NCBI RefSeq assembly: GCF_003576375.1
Contig: NZ_QWGE01000001.1
Location: 372,001-436,000, forward strand
Source of the DNA: Pontibacter oryzae
Lineage (GTDB): Bacteria > Bacteroidota > Bacteroidia > Cytophagales > Hymenobacteraceae
Reading direction: 5' to 3'
DNA: 64,000 nt
Made by a program: the position numbers and the translations under genes. Positions 50,790 to 60,728 of this stretch are shown here, in pieces. Below the pieces are notes generated by a model. The model was not told the origin of the DNA, ran no database searches, and saw only the letters and a program-made list of their open reading frames with translations. Each line of letters starts with the position of its first letter. Positions within the stretch are counted from its first letter, which is position 1.

Positions 50790-53009
50790 TCAACCTGTCA
50801 TGAGTGCGCCCGGAGACTGCTCTTGGTTAGTGTTTGCCTGCACTAGTCGGTCCAGCATATCTCTGGCTTCCTGGCAGGTGTCCACGTGGTACTTAGCCAC
50901 CGACGAAGCATTACCTACTTTTATAGTATAGGCCTCGCGAGGCATCGCTTTAAAGATATCTTCATCGCCCCAGTCATCACCTATGGCCATAACAAACTTA
51001 TGCGGGAACTTACTTAGCCAATAGCTCGATGCCTTGCCTTTATTTATCTCTTGCGCTTTCACCTCAACAGCCATTTGGCCATCCAGCACCTGCAGGTTAC
51101 TGTTAGATGCCAAGAAGTTTAGGTGGCTCACCAATTCGCGTGCACGCAGTTCGCCTAAGCCGGTTTCTACCCGGCGGTAATGCCACACCAACGAGTACTC
51201 CTTTTCTTCAATGAATGATCCTGGCGTACGGTCTACGTATAGATCCAGGATCAGGCGAATGTCTTTTTTCCAGTCGTCCATTAGGCTTAGCATGGTTTGC
51301 CAGCCTGTGCCGCGCTGTTTTATCCAAACACCGTGTTCTGCAATAATATCGATGTTGAGATGCCCCAGCCAATCCTGCATAGTAGCTTTCTCGCGGCTGC
51401 TCATAACTACAACGCGGTTCTTCGGGCTGCTGCTTAGGCGCTCCAGCAAGGCCATCAGGTCATCGTCAGGGCGTGCCATCAGTGGCCTGTTGCGGTAATC
51501 TACTAAAGCACCATCATACTCAAGGAAGAATAGGCGCGAGCTAGCCGATTCGTAAGCATCGCTCATTTCCAAGAAGGTAGACTCGTCGAGGTAAGATGTG
51601 GCCAGCGATAGCTGCTTGATCTTAACATAAGACAGGCGATCCATAAACATGCTCACCCAGTGGTGGATGTTATAGCGCTGCAGCGATTCCTGCATGTTGC
51701 GCATGTGCACAACTTGCTGATCTTCGGGCATAGTCAGCGCCTGGTGGATGGCCTCAACCATCTGGTTTATATCATTCGGGTTGATCAGGATAGCATCGGA
51801 AAGCTCTTTGGAGGCACCAGCCATCTCACTTAAAATCAGAACACCTTTTTGATCTAATTTACTGGCTACATACTCCTTGCACACCAAGTTCATTCCGTCG
51901 CGCATAGGTGTTACTAGCGCTACATCGGCCATGCGGTAGAAGGCAGATAGCGTTTCCAGCGGATAAGACCGGTAGAAATACTGTATTGGGTTCCAGCTTA
52001 TGTGGCTGTACTTACCGTTTATACGGCCCACCATCTCATCTACCTCCTCTTTCAGTTCTTTATACTTCTCAACAGCATCGCGGCTAGGCACTACCAGCAT
52101 CAGCAGGGTTACCCGCTCATGAAACTCAGGGTAGCTCTCCAGAAACATCTCGAAAGCCCGAAGGCGTTGAGCAATGCCCTTAGAATAATCGAGGCGGTCA
52201 ATGGAAAGTATGATTTTTTCGGCATTTAGGTTGCCACGGTAGATGCGTTCTCTTTTCTTAACTTCCTCCAGAGCAGCGGTGCCCGAATATTTTTCATAGT
52301 CGATTCCCATCGGAAAGGAATCTACCAGCATGGAGCGGTTAGGTGTGTTTATCCAGCCGTGCATGCTACCATAACCTACGATTCGATTTACAGAGCTCAG
52401 GAAGTGGCGCATGTCGTCATAGGTATGAAAGCCCACTAAGTCAGAACCCAGCATACCTTCTAGCAGTTGCTTACGCCAGGGTAGCAGGCGGAATACTTCA
52501 TAGCTAGGGAACGGGATATGCTGAAAGAAGCCAATAGTGCTGTCCGGAAGCTTTTCACGGAGCATACTTGGCAACAGCAGCAACTGGTAATCGTGCACCC
52601 AAATAGTATCTTCAGGGCCGGCCTGAGCCACCACCGCATCGCAATACTTCTGATTTACTTCCACGTAGGTTTCCCACAGCTGCTGGTCGTAGATGGCATA
52701 CTGGCTGAAGTAGTGGAATGTGGGCCAGAGGGTTTCGTTACTGAAGCCTTCGTAGAACTCCTTGATCTCGGTTTCGGTGAGGAAAACGGGATGCATGTTT
52801 TCGGGTTTCAGGTCGGTGGTTATCTGCTCTTGCTTCGCTTCCTCAGTAACTACCAAACCGGGCCATCCAATCCAAAGGTTGTCGCCTTTTTTATAGATTG
52901 AGCCTAAGCCGGTCGCCAACCCCCCTTCACTTGACTTGTAGCTCAGTTCGCCGTCTTTCTCTTGTAGTTTTACAGGTAACCTGTTAGAAACGATAATCAG
53001 TTTTGCCAT
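50790..53009 (-). CDS. Trehalose-6-phosphate synthase / phosphatase-like fusion (OtsA-OtsB)
   Basis: 739 residues. The N-terminal GT20 domain (about 1-465) looks active: IVSNRLPVK, SSEGGLATGL, WVHDYQLLLLPSMLR, FFQHIPFPS and the R/K pair region SIDRLDYSKGI. The C-terminal HAD domain (about 490-730) keeps motif IV (GDDWGDEDIF), but motif I reads LEYDGAL: the nucleophilic Asp is Glu at 497 (second Asp 499 kept), Thr is Ala, and motif II is SSR instead of SGR. The phosphatase half may therefore be inactive or regulatory. Product is trehalose-6-P, or trehalose if activity persists. Confidence 0.9.
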   Translation of the reverse strand: MAKLIIVSNRLPVKLQEKDGELSYKSSEGGLATGLGSIYKKGDNLWIGWPGLVVTEEAKQEQITTDLKPENMHPVFLTETEIKEFYEGFSNETLWPTFHYFSQYAIYDQQLWETYVEVNQKYCDAVVAQAGPEDTIWVHDYQLLLLPSMLREKLPDSTIGFFQHIPFPSYEVFRLLPWRKQLLEGMLGSDLVGFHTYDDMRHFLSSVNRIVGYGSMHGWINTPNRSMLVDSFPMGIDYEKYSGTAALEEVKKRERIYRGNLNAEKIILSIDRLDYSKGIAQRLRAFEMFLESYPEFHERVTLLMLVVPSRDAVEKYKELKEEVDEMVGRINGKYSHISWNPIQYFYRSYPLETLSAFYRMADVALVTPMRDGMNLVCKEYVASKLDQKGVLILSEMAGASKELSDAILINPNDINQMVEAIHQALTMPEDQQVVHMRNMQESLQRYNIHHWVSMFMDRLSYVKIKQLSLATSYLDESTFLEMSDAYESASSRLFFLEYDGALVDYRNRPLMARPDDDLMALLERLSSSPKNRVVVMSSREKATMQDWLGHLNIDIIAEHGVWIKQRGTGWQTMLSLMDDWKKDIRLILDLYVDRTPGSFIEEKEYSLVWHYRRVETGLGELRARELVSHLNFLASNSNLQVLDGQMAVEVKAQEINKGKASSYWLSKFPHKFVMAIGDDWGDEDIFKAMPREAYTIKVGNASSVAKYHVDTCQEARDMLDRLVQANTNQEQSPGALMTG

Positions 53010-53101
53010 GCGTTGTGGTAATTTTCTTAGCAGCCAGTGCAGCAGGTATTTGGGCGCGGAAAGGAACTGCAGCCGTATGCTAAGTTAGGTTTATCTCCAG
53101 C

Positions 53102-53119
53102 GGTTGACACACATCAACC
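53102..53119. promoter_or_regulatory. Inverted repeat in the otsAB-mscS divergent region
   Basis: GGTTGA-cacaca-TCAACC, 6-bp arms, in the 258-bp gap between otsAB and mscS. Size and position fit an operator, for example for osmotic or sugar control, but the protein is unknown. Confidence 0.4.
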
Positions 53120-53267
53120 TAAAGCACATACGTAGATTTTGCGCCTCACGTTCTCTAATATATCAATTTATATATTAACAAAAAAGTGCATCCTGATTCT
53201 CTGTCAGTTATAACCATTACGGCAAATACTAAGTATTTCCCCTGATAAAGTAAGAGTTTACGCACCC

Positions 53268-54356
53268 ATGAAATACCTATTATCAATTTACGAGCGCTAC
53301 CAGGGAGAATTTGCGGGCTTGGCCATACTTGGGGTAGCAGTTATGCTCGGCATACTTACCAAGTTCCTGTTATTTAAGCTCTTGAACCTGTTTAACCGCC
53401 GCGAGAACCCCGTAACGGTAAAGTCACTGACAAGGCACCTGAACGGGCCGCTCTCATTTTTCATGCCGCTACTTTTCGTTTCTATTGCCTTACCCTTGCT
53501 GCCTTACAGCCCTACTTTGCTGCGTAGCTTGCGGCGCCTGACTGAGATCCTGGACATTATTGCGTTTGCCTGGATCCTTGTAAAGCTGACCGACGTGGCC
53601 CGCGACCTGGTGCGCCACAAGTATGCTATCGAGAAACCAGATAACATGCGAGAGAGAAAGCTAATTACGCAGCTGCAGTTTCTCCGTAAGATTACGGTGG
53701 TCACCATCATCTTTCTGGCTACATCGCTTATACTTCTGAGCTTTGAGCCCGTGCGCAAGCTGGGCACCGGCCTGCTTACCTCAGCAGGCGTGGCTGGCAT
53801 TGTCATTGGTTTTGCGGCTCAAACCTCTATTGCAAACTTACTGGCTGGCCTACAGATAGCATTCACGCAACCGATCCGCCTGGATGATGTGCTGGTGGTG
53901 GAAAAGGAGTTTGGCCGCGTAGAGGAAATAACACTTACCTACGTGGTACTGAAGCTCTGGGACAACCGCCGGCTCATACTTCCGTTGAATTACTTTATCC
54001 AAAACCCGTTTCAGAACTGGACCCGCACAGGCTCCGATATACTTGCCACCGTGTACTTGTACACGGATTACACTGTTGCCATAGAGCCACTTCGTAAAGA
54101 GTTTGACCGAGTACTTGCACACACCGACCTTTGGGACAAGCGCGTATCGGTGCTGCAGGTAACCGACTCGAAGGAGCGAACGCTAGAGCTGCGCGCACTC
54201 ATGAGCGCAGCTAACTCAAGTATAGCCTGGGACCTGCGCTGCCATGTGCGCGAGAAACTGGTTGAGTTTATCCAGCGCAGCAACCCTACAGCCCTTCCCA
54301 AAACGCGCAGTGAGTTTGTGGGAGATAAATTGCCGCCACTGGCCGAGCTTTCGTAA
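53268..54356 (+). CDS. MscS-family mechanosensitive channel, longer type
   Basis: 362 residues with about five N-terminal membrane helices. The pore helix is visible as GLLTSAGVAGIVIGFAAQTSIANLLAGLQIAFTQPIRLDDVLVV, then the beta domain (EFGRVEEITLTYVVLKLWDNRRLILPLNYFIQNPFQNWTR), typical of YbdG/YnaI-like larger MscS proteins. It protects against hypo-osmotic shock. The position next to trehalose genes is consistent with osmotic adaptation. Confidence 0.93.
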   Translation: MKYLLSIYERYQGEFAGLAILGVAVMLGILTKFLLFKLLNLFNRRENPVTVKSLTRHLNGPLSFFMPLLFVSIALPLLPYSPTLLRSLRRLTEILDIIAFAWILVKLTDVARDLVRHKYAIEKPDNMRERKLITQLQFLRKITVVTIIFLATSLILLSFEPVRKLGTGLLTSAGVAGIVIGFAAQTSIANLLAGLQIAFTQPIRLDDVLVVEKEFGRVEEITLTYVVLKLWDNRRLILPLNYFIQNPFQNWTRTGSDILATVYLYTDYTVAIEPLRKEFDRVLAHTDLWDKRVSVLQVTDSKERTLELRALMSAANSSIAWDLRCHVREKLVEFIQRSNPTALPKTRSEFVGDKLPPLAELS

Positions 54357-54393
54357 CTTGTGCATTCACTCTCGATCTCTGACCTAAGTATAC

Positions 54394-54996
54394 ATGATGA
54401 ACTTTTTTTACGGTGTTGACCCGGTTATAATGAACTGGGTACTGATTCCTGCCTTAATCTTTTTTGCCCGCATCTGCGATGTAACGCTTGGCACGCTGCG
54501 CATTGTCTTTGTATCGAAGGGCAACAAAACGGTAGCTCCTATACTTGGCTTTCTGGAAGTGCTGATTTGGTTGGTGGCCATAACACAGGTAATGGAAAAC
54601 CTGAACAACGTGGCTTCTTACCTGGCATGGGCCGGAGGGTTTGCCATGGGAAATTTCCTGGGCCTGCGCGTAGAGCAGAAGCTGGCCCTTGGCCAAATGG
54701 TAGTGCGCATAATTACAGTGGAGCCCGCTAACCAACTTATAGACCGCCTGAAAGGCCATGGCTATAGACTTACCTGTATTGATGCCCGCGGAACGCGCGG
54801 AAAGGTAAACCTGCTTTTCCTGATCGTGAAGCGTAAAAAGCTACAGCACGTCATTGATATCGTCCGGGACTATAATCCTCACGCCTTTTATTCTGTGGAG
54901 GACGTCCGCTCGGTGTCAGATCTGGAGGTAAATCAAAAGGAGTCCGAACGGCATACTTACCTACGCCGTGCGTTCCCGCTAAGAAAGAGCAAATGA
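54394..54996 (+). CDS. UPF0316 membrane protein (DUF5698 + DUF2179)
   Basis: 200 residues. Three N-terminal membrane helices with FARICDVTLGTLRIVFVSKGNKTVAPILGFLEVLIWLVAI, the DUF5698/YebE hallmark, are followed by a cytosolic DUF2179 domain (VRIITVEPANQLIDRLKGHGYRLTCIDARGTRGKVNLLFLIVKRKK). Function is not established for the family; the cytosolic domain resembles ligand-sensing PII-like folds. It lies 37 bp after mscS and may be co-transcribed. Confidence 0.9.
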   Translation: MMNFFYGVDPVIMNWVLIPALIFFARICDVTLGTLRIVFVSKGNKTVAPILGFLEVLIWLVAITQVMENLNNVASYLAWAGGFAMGNFLGLRVEQKLALGQMVVRIITVEPANQLIDRLKGHGYRLTCIDARGTRGKVNLLFLIVKRKKLQHVIDIVRDYNPHAFYSVEDVRSVSDLEVNQKESERHTYLRRAFPLRKSK

Positions 54997-55008
54997 GAAA
55001 ATACAATT

Positions 55009-55066
55009 TAAGTACAAACGCCCTCCCTGAAGCAGTTTTATACTTCAGGGAGGGCGTTTGTACTTA
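55009..55066. terminator. Bidirectional terminator, 24-bp perfect stem
   Basis: 55009-55032 pairs with 55043-55066 around a 10-nt loop (cagttttata). The arms begin TAAGTACAAACG, a one-base variant of the AAGTATA motif. It separates the DUF5698 gene from convergent glgB. Confidence 0.92.
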
Positions 55067-55084
55067 CTGGGGTTTATAACCTGA

Positions 55085-57376
55085 TCAGCTTCTGAGCTTA
55101 AAGTAAACCACTGCCATCGGCGGTAATACCAGCGTCAGGGAGTGATTATGGCCATGGAAAGGCTCTGGTGAAGTATGGATGACATCTGGGTTGTGCTTGT
55201 TACTGCCACCATAGCGGCTATCATCAGAGTTGAACACCTGCACCCACTCCCCTCCGTGCGGCACACCCAAGCGGTAATGCTCATGCATGGCCGGCGTGAA
55301 GTTGCAAACCACTAACAGCTCTTCCTGTGTGTTGTTGCCTTTGCGCAGGAAACTTATTACCGAATTATGGGCATCGTTCAAATCTACCCATTGAAACCCT
55401 TGTGGATCGAAAGTATGCGCATACAGTGCCGGTTCCGCCTTGTAAACGGCATTTAGCTCCCGAAGCAGTTGCTGTATCCCCTGGTGGTAGCCAAACTGTA
55501 ACAAATGCCAATCTAGGCTGCTGTCGTGGTTCCATTCACTGGACTGCGCCAACTCTGCCCCCATAAACATAAGCTTAGCGCCGGGGTGTGCATACATGTA
55601 AGCATACAACGCACGCAGGTTAGCAAACGCTTGCCACTCATCGCCGGGCATTTTGCGCAGCAACGACCCTTTGCCGTGCACCACCTCATCATGAGATAAA
55701 GGCAGCATAAACCGTTCGGAGAAAGCGTAGATTATACTAAATGTAATTTCACCCTGATGATAACGGCGGTAAATCGGGTCTTTGGAAAAATAGTCCAGCG
55801 TATCGTGCATCCAACCCATCATCCACTTCATGTTAAAGCCCAGGCCGTCGTGCTCCACTGCGCCGGTAACTGCGGGCCATGCCGTAGACTCCTCGGCAAT
55901 GGTAAGTACTTCCGGGAAGTTGTCGTGCACCGCCTGGTTAAACTCCTTAAGCAACGAGATGGCCTCCAGGTTCTCCCGGCCGCCATGATCGTTCGGGATC
56001 CACTCGCCTTCTTTGCGGCTGTAGTCTAGGTATAACATCGAGGCAACTGCATCTACGCGCAGGCCATCCACGTGGTACTTATCCAGCCAAAACAAAGCAT
56101 TGCTGATCAGGAACGAACGCACCTCGTTGCGGCCATAGTTAAAGATATAGCTGTTCCAGTCTGGGTGGTAGCCCTTGCGCGGGTCGGCGTGCTCAAACAG
56201 GTGCGTGCCATCAAAGTATGCCAGCCCATGCTCATCCGACGGGAAGTGCGATGGTACCCAGTCCATAATTACGCCAATCCCATTCTGGTGCAACACATCA
56301 ATCAGGTGCATCAAATCCTGAGGAGATCCTAGTAGACTATGTGCGGCAAAATAACCGGTTATCTGGTAGCCCCATGAGCCGTTGAAGGGATGGTGCATCA
56401 CAGGCATGAACTCCACGTGCGTAAAGCCCATGTCTTTTATGTAGGCCGGCAGTTCTTCGGCTAGCTCGCGGTAAGTAAGCGGGCGGTTATTGTCTTCCGG
56501 TTTGCGGCGCCAAGAGCCCAGGTGCAGTTCATACACGCTGTAAGGCTGCGGCTTGTCCAGCATATTTTTTCGGTGATCAACCCACTCCTGGTCCTGCCAC
56601 TCATACTGCAAATCGTTAACCACCGACGCTGTTTGTGGTGGCACCTCTCTGCAAAAGGCAAACGGATCGCTCTTCTCAACGTGGTATAAGTGATATTTAG
56701 ACTTAATGTGATATTTGTACATCACACCAGTTTGCACCTCCGGTATGAAGCCCTCCCAAATACCCGAGCCATCGTGCCGCACATGTAGCTGATGGCTATC
56801 GCGGCTCCAGCCATTAAACTCACCCATTACCGATACCTCATCCGCGTTGGGTGCCCACACCGCAAAGTATGTTCCCTTTTGCCCTGCCATTTCCATAAGG
56901 TGCGAGCCTAGCTTCTGATACAGCGAGTAATGTTTTCCCTCCCGGAAGAGGTATACATCGTAATCGGTGAAGCGGCTGGCATACCACACAGGCCTATCCT
57001 GCCGCTGCTCTGCAGGGGCTTCGTCCACTACTTTAGTTTTAGCCCTGCCACCGCCGCGCTTCATTTTAACTTTCTCCTGCACACCTCCCGATGAGGCGAC
57101 AGGCACCACTAATTCAGTCTTGGTAGCTTCCTTTTTACTGGCTCGGCCCCGCTTGGGCTTCGTGTTTTCATCAGCGGCCTTGGTTGCAGGGGCACTAGCT
57201 TTAGCAGCAGTTTTTTTGCTGGCACGCTTTGCCGCAGGTTTTTTCTTGGTTACATCCTCCGCAGCGTTTGTCTCCTCTTTCTTTTTGCGTGAAGTAGTGG
57301 CTTTGGAAGTTATAGCTGTCGATACCTTGTTTATATCGTTAGTCTCGGTGGTTGCGCTTTCTTTTTTCTTAGCCAT
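55085..57376 (-). CDS. glgB: 1,4-alpha-glucan branching enzyme with histone-like N-terminal tail (GlgB)
   Basis: 763 residues. From about 130 on it is a GH13 branching enzyme: CBM48-like domain (YFAVWAPNADEVSVMGEFNGW), catalytic barrel with nucleophile Asp in GLRVDAVASMLYLDYSRK, acid Glu in TIAEESTAW and Asp in PLSHDEVVHGK. Residues 1-128 are a low-complexity Lys/Ala/Thr-rich tail (many KKK, KPAAKRASKK, PKRGRAS), like histone H1 or an AT-hook segment, unusual for GlgB. The start is supported by an 8-bp overlap with treS. It adds alpha-1,6 branches to the glucan made by GlgE. Confidence 0.92.
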   Translation of the reverse strand: MAKKKESATTETNDINKVSTAITSKATTSRKKKEETNAAEDVTKKKPAAKRASKKTAAKASAPATKAADENTKPKRGRASKKEATKTELVVPVASSGGVQEKVKMKRGGGRAKTKVVDEAPAEQRQDRPVWYASRFTDYDVYLFREGKHYSLYQKLGSHLMEMAGQKGTYFAVWAPNADEVSVMGEFNGWSRDSHQLHVRHDGSGIWEGFIPEVQTGVMYKYHIKSKYHLYHVEKSDPFAFCREVPPQTASVVNDLQYEWQDQEWVDHRKNMLDKPQPYSVYELHLGSWRRKPEDNNRPLTYRELAEELPAYIKDMGFTHVEFMPVMHHPFNGSWGYQITGYFAAHSLLGSPQDLMHLIDVLHQNGIGVIMDWVPSHFPSDEHGLAYFDGTHLFEHADPRKGYHPDWNSYIFNYGRNEVRSFLISNALFWLDKYHVDGLRVDAVASMLYLDYSRKEGEWIPNDHGGRENLEAISLLKEFNQAVHDNFPEVLTIAEESTAWPAVTGAVEHDGLGFNMKWMMGWMHDTLDYFSKDPIYRRYHQGEITFSIIYAFSERFMLPLSHDEVVHGKGSLLRKMPGDEWQAFANLRALYAYMYAHPGAKLMFMGAELAQSSEWNHDSSLDWHLLQFGYHQGIQQLLRELNAVYKAEPALYAHTFDPQGFQWVDLNDAHNSVISFLRKGNNTQEELLVVCNFTPAMHEHYRLGVPHGGEWVQVFNSDDSRYGGSNKHNPDVIHTSPEPFHGHNHSLTLVLPPMAVVYFKLRS

Positions 57377-60300
57377 TCTTATACTTTTTCATGATGTATT
57401 TAATGCCTCTGATAGGGATTAGCACCCAATCCGGACGATTGTTCAGTTCATAACCCAGCTCATAGATAGCTTTCTCTAACAAGAAAGTATGAATGAGCAC
57501 CTCGAAGTCATCTTCCTTAGGCGGCACAATGCCTGTGCCCATAGTTTTGCCCAGGTACGTGTGCATAAAGAAGCCGCTGGCGTAATGATACCACTGCTCC
57601 GCCCAAGCCTCCAAATAAGCTGAGTCTTCCTTACGCAGCCCTTCATGCTGAAACAGCGCGCTGTAAGCCGCATAATGGAACGATCGGATCATACCGGCCA
57701 CATCGCGCAGGGCAGAGCGCTTAAGCCTACGCTCACTAAAGGTGCGCGCCGGCTCGCCTTCAAAATCGATAATGTAGAAATCCTTGCCCGTGAACAGCAC
57801 CTGGCCTAAATGGTAATCGCCATGCGTCCGGATCTTCTGCGTATCAATTTTACGCGCGAAGATCATTTTCAAACGCTCAAGAATTTCTTCGCGCATTTGC
57901 AGCACTTCCTCTGCCTCGCCGCGCACGTGCTCCGGCAGGTTTGGCAAGTGCTTAGCCAGGCTATCGAAGTTACTCCTAACCAGCGAGGTCAGCGATGAGT
58001 AGAGCGAGCGTTGGTAATGCAGCGAGAAGTTTTCAGGGGTAAAGTCTTTATTATTGGTAACGGAACCCAACGCAAGGTGCATTTCTGCGGTACGCTGGCC
58101 CAGTAGTTCCACACGTTCCACGTGCGCGCCTCCAATCTGCATCTGCACCTCATCCGGGATTTCAGCAAAAGGCAATGGCCGCGACAACGAACCAGCTGGC
58201 GTTTTGGCTTTCACATGCTCGTTCTGCGTCAGGAGGCGTTCATACAAGCGTTTAAGCGCATCCCCAATATAGCTCCAGGCGTCGCCTTGGTTTGGCACCA
58301 GCTCCTGCAGCATCATCAGCACCATCGGCTGCTTTCCGCTTTCATGTTGCTCCAGTGAGCCCAGGTAGCGTGGCACATGGTCAAAACCGATCTGGTCGGT
58401 TAGCATTTGCACTACCTCTACATCCGGGTTCAGGGTACGGTCTAGCTTACGGTAGACCTTCATAAAGAAGGTGTTGTTGTACACAATAGATGTGTTGCTC
58501 TGCTCTCCCGACAGGATTTTAGAAGTAAGCGCCCCTTCAATGCCTTTCAGCTCCGCTGCTACGCCTTTGTTACTAAAACCTACCAAATCGGCTCCGTTAT
58601 GCCGGAGGCGCTTCCGCTTCACCATCAGTTGCAGCAGCATATGACGGAAATCTTCGCTGTAGAGGGCATCGTAAAGTATACCTTCTTTTCCATCTACAGC
58701 CACGCGGGCAATTACGGCGTTGGAGTGATGATCGCGCAGCTCCTGCTCCTGCTCGCCTGTGGCAAAGGCAATCGGTAGTTGATAAAGCTCCGGCAGACCT
58801 TCGTTATAGCTAACTTCTACAAACAGCATCGCAGCCCCAATTTTGCCTAAAGGTAGCGGCATACTTTGGATGACCTGCATGCGCTGCAGGGTACGGGCCT
58901 TGCCGCCAAACCAGCGGCGCTGCCAGATGTATTGCGGAAGCACGCGGCTCTCCAGCTCGCGCAGCGTGTGGGCAGGCAGTTGCTGCTTTAAATTTGTTAC
59001 CTGCATGGCAGGCTTGGCTTGATCCTTCTCCGATTCCTGCACCACTTCTTGCGGGCGCAGCTCCATCCAGTAGTAGCCGTGGCCACCAATGGTAAACAGG
59101 TATGGGTTCTCTTTTATACTTGGGAATTTGTTCTTGCTGAATACCTCCATTGGCACGTGGCTTTTGTAATCCTGCAAGTCAAGCTCTACGGCCTCCGGGA
59201 AGCGCGACAGGTTCGCGATCACAAGTATGGTTTCGTCTTCGTATTCGCGCACAAAAGCCAGCACTTTGGAGTTGCTCGGGTTCAGGAACTTTATAGTTCC
59301 TCGGCCAAAGGCTTTGTAGCGCTTGCGCATGTTTATAGTGCGGCGCATCCACCAGAGTAATGAGTTACCGTTGTGGTTCTGCGTATCTACGTTCACGGAC
59401 TCATACTTATACTCCGGATCGATGATGACAGGCAGGTACAGCCGCTGCGGGTTAGCGTCTGAGAAGCCGGCGTTGCGGTTATCATCCCATTGCATAGGCG
59501 TGCGCACACCATCGCGGTCACCGAGGTAGTAATTGTCGCCCATACCAATCTCATCGCCATAGTATACCACCGGCGTGCCGCGCAACGAGAAGAGCAGCAC
59601 GTTCATCAGCTCTATCTTGGCGCGGTCGTTGCCCAGTAGCGGGGCCAGGCGGTGGCGTATACCCAGGTTAATGCGTGCCTGCGGGTCTTTGGTGTATACT
59701 TTATACATGTAGTCGCGCTCCTCGTCAGTCACCATTTCAAGCGTCAGCTCGTCGTGGTTACGCAGGAACATGGCCCACTGGCAGCTTTCGGGTATGGCCG
59801 GCGTCTGGTTAAAGATGTCGATGATCGGGTAGCGATCCTCCATCTTCAAGGACATAAACAAGCGCGGCATAATCGGAAAATGGTAGTTCATGTGGCACTC
59901 GTCGCCCTTGCCAAAGTATGAGGCAGAGTCTTCGGGCCACATGTTAGCCTCGGCCAGCAGCAGTTTTCCGGTATGCTTCTGGTCTACGTGCGCGCGCAGC
60001 TTTTTCAGGAAATCGTGGGTTTCGGGCAGGTTTTCGCCGTTGGTTCCTTCGCGCTCAAACAAGTATGGCACGGCATCCAAACGGAAGCCATCCACGCCCA
60101 GGTCAAACCAATAGTCGAGTACCTTAAACACCTCCTTCTGCACGGCAGGGTTATCGTAGTTCAGGTCGGGTTGGTGCGAGAAGAAACGGTGCCAATAGTA
60201 CTGCTCAGCCACTGGGTCCCAGCTCCAGTTGCTAGGCTCATAATCCGTGAAGATGATACGAACGTCCTTATACTTATTCGGATCATCACTCCAAACATAC

Positions 60301-60704
60301 CAGTCGCGGTACTTAGAACCCTTTTTGGCACGGCGCGCACGCTGGAACCATGGGTGCTGATCAGAGGTATGGTTTATAACCAACTCTGTGATAACTTTTA
60401 GGCCACGCTTATGTGCCTCACGCACAAACACCTTAAAGTCCTGCATGTTGCCGTAACTCGGGTTTATACTGAGGTAGTCGGCAATGTCGTAGCCGTCGTC
60501 GCGCAGGGGCGATGGGTAAAAGGGCAGCAGCCAGATGGCCGTTACGCCTAAGTCTTCGAGATAATCCAGCTTCTGCATCAGGCCTTTAAAATCGCCGATG
60601 CCATCGCCGTTTCCGTCTTTAAATGCCTTTATATGAAGCTCATAAATGATCGCATCTTTATACCAGTGGATATTGTCGTCAAACTCGAATTTTTCGTCTG
60701 CCAT
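57369..60704 (-). CDS. treS: Trehalose synthase-maltokinase fusion (TreS-Mak)
   Basis: 1111 residues from the ATG at 60704 (MADEKFE); a TTG at 60716 is less likely. The N-terminal GH13 domain (about 1-550) has GFRLDAVPYL, LLAEANMWPED and RNHDELTLEMV, and interconverts trehalose and maltose. The C-terminal half (about 580-1111) is a maltokinase of the Pep2 type with the kinase motif HGDYHLGQVL and IIDFEGEPART, forming maltose-1-phosphate. The fusion channels trehalose into the GlgE pathway. It follows glgE by 24 bp and overlaps glgB. Confidence 0.93.
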   Translation of the reverse strand: MADEKFEFDDNIHWYKDAIIYELHIKAFKDGNGDGIGDFKGLMQKLDYLEDLGVTAIWLLPFYPSPLRDDGYDIADYLSINPSYGNMQDFKVFVREAHKRGLKVITELVINHTSDQHPWFQRARRAKKGSKYRDWYVWSDDPNKYKDVRIIFTDYEPSNWSWDPVAEQYYWHRFFSHQPDLNYDNPAVQKEVFKVLDYWFDLGVDGFRLDAVPYLFEREGTNGENLPETHDFLKKLRAHVDQKHTGKLLLAEANMWPEDSASYFGKGDECHMNYHFPIMPRLFMSLKMEDRYPIIDIFNQTPAIPESCQWAMFLRNHDELTLEMVTDEERDYMYKVYTKDPQARINLGIRHRLAPLLGNDRAKIELMNVLLFSLRGTPVVYYGDEIGMGDNYYLGDRDGVRTPMQWDDNRNAGFSDANPQRLYLPVIIDPEYKYESVNVDTQNHNGNSLLWWMRRTINMRKRYKAFGRGTIKFLNPSNSKVLAFVREYEDETILVIANLSRFPEAVELDLQDYKSHVPMEVFSKNKFPSIKENPYLFTIGGHGYYWMELRPQEVVQESEKDQAKPAMQVTNLKQQLPAHTLRELESRVLPQYIWQRRWFGGKARTLQRMQVIQSMPLPLGKIGAAMLFVEVSYNEGLPELYQLPIAFATGEQEQELRDHHSNAVIARVAVDGKEGILYDALYSEDFRHMLLQLMVKRKRLRHNGADLVGFSNKGVAAELKGIEGALTSKILSGEQSNTSIVYNNTFFMKVYRKLDRTLNPDVEVVQMLTDQIGFDHVPRYLGSLEQHESGKQPMVLMMLQELVPNQGDAWSYIGDALKRLYERLLTQNEHVKAKTPAGSLSRPLPFAEIPDEVQMQIGGAHVERVELLGQRTAEMHLALGSVTNNKDFTPENFSLHYQRSLYSSLTSLVRSNFDSLAKHLPNLPEHVRGEAEEVLQMREEILERLKMIFARKIDTQKIRTHGDYHLGQVLFTGKDFYIIDFEGEPARTFSERRLKRSALRDVAGMIRSFHYAAYSALFQHEGLRKEDSAYLEAWAEQWYHYASGFFMHTYLGKTMGTGIVPPKEDDFEVLIHTFLLEKAIYELGYELNNRPDWVLIPIRGIKYIMKKYKNG

Positions 60705-60728
60705 AATTGTGGTCAAAAGGGTTCTTTT

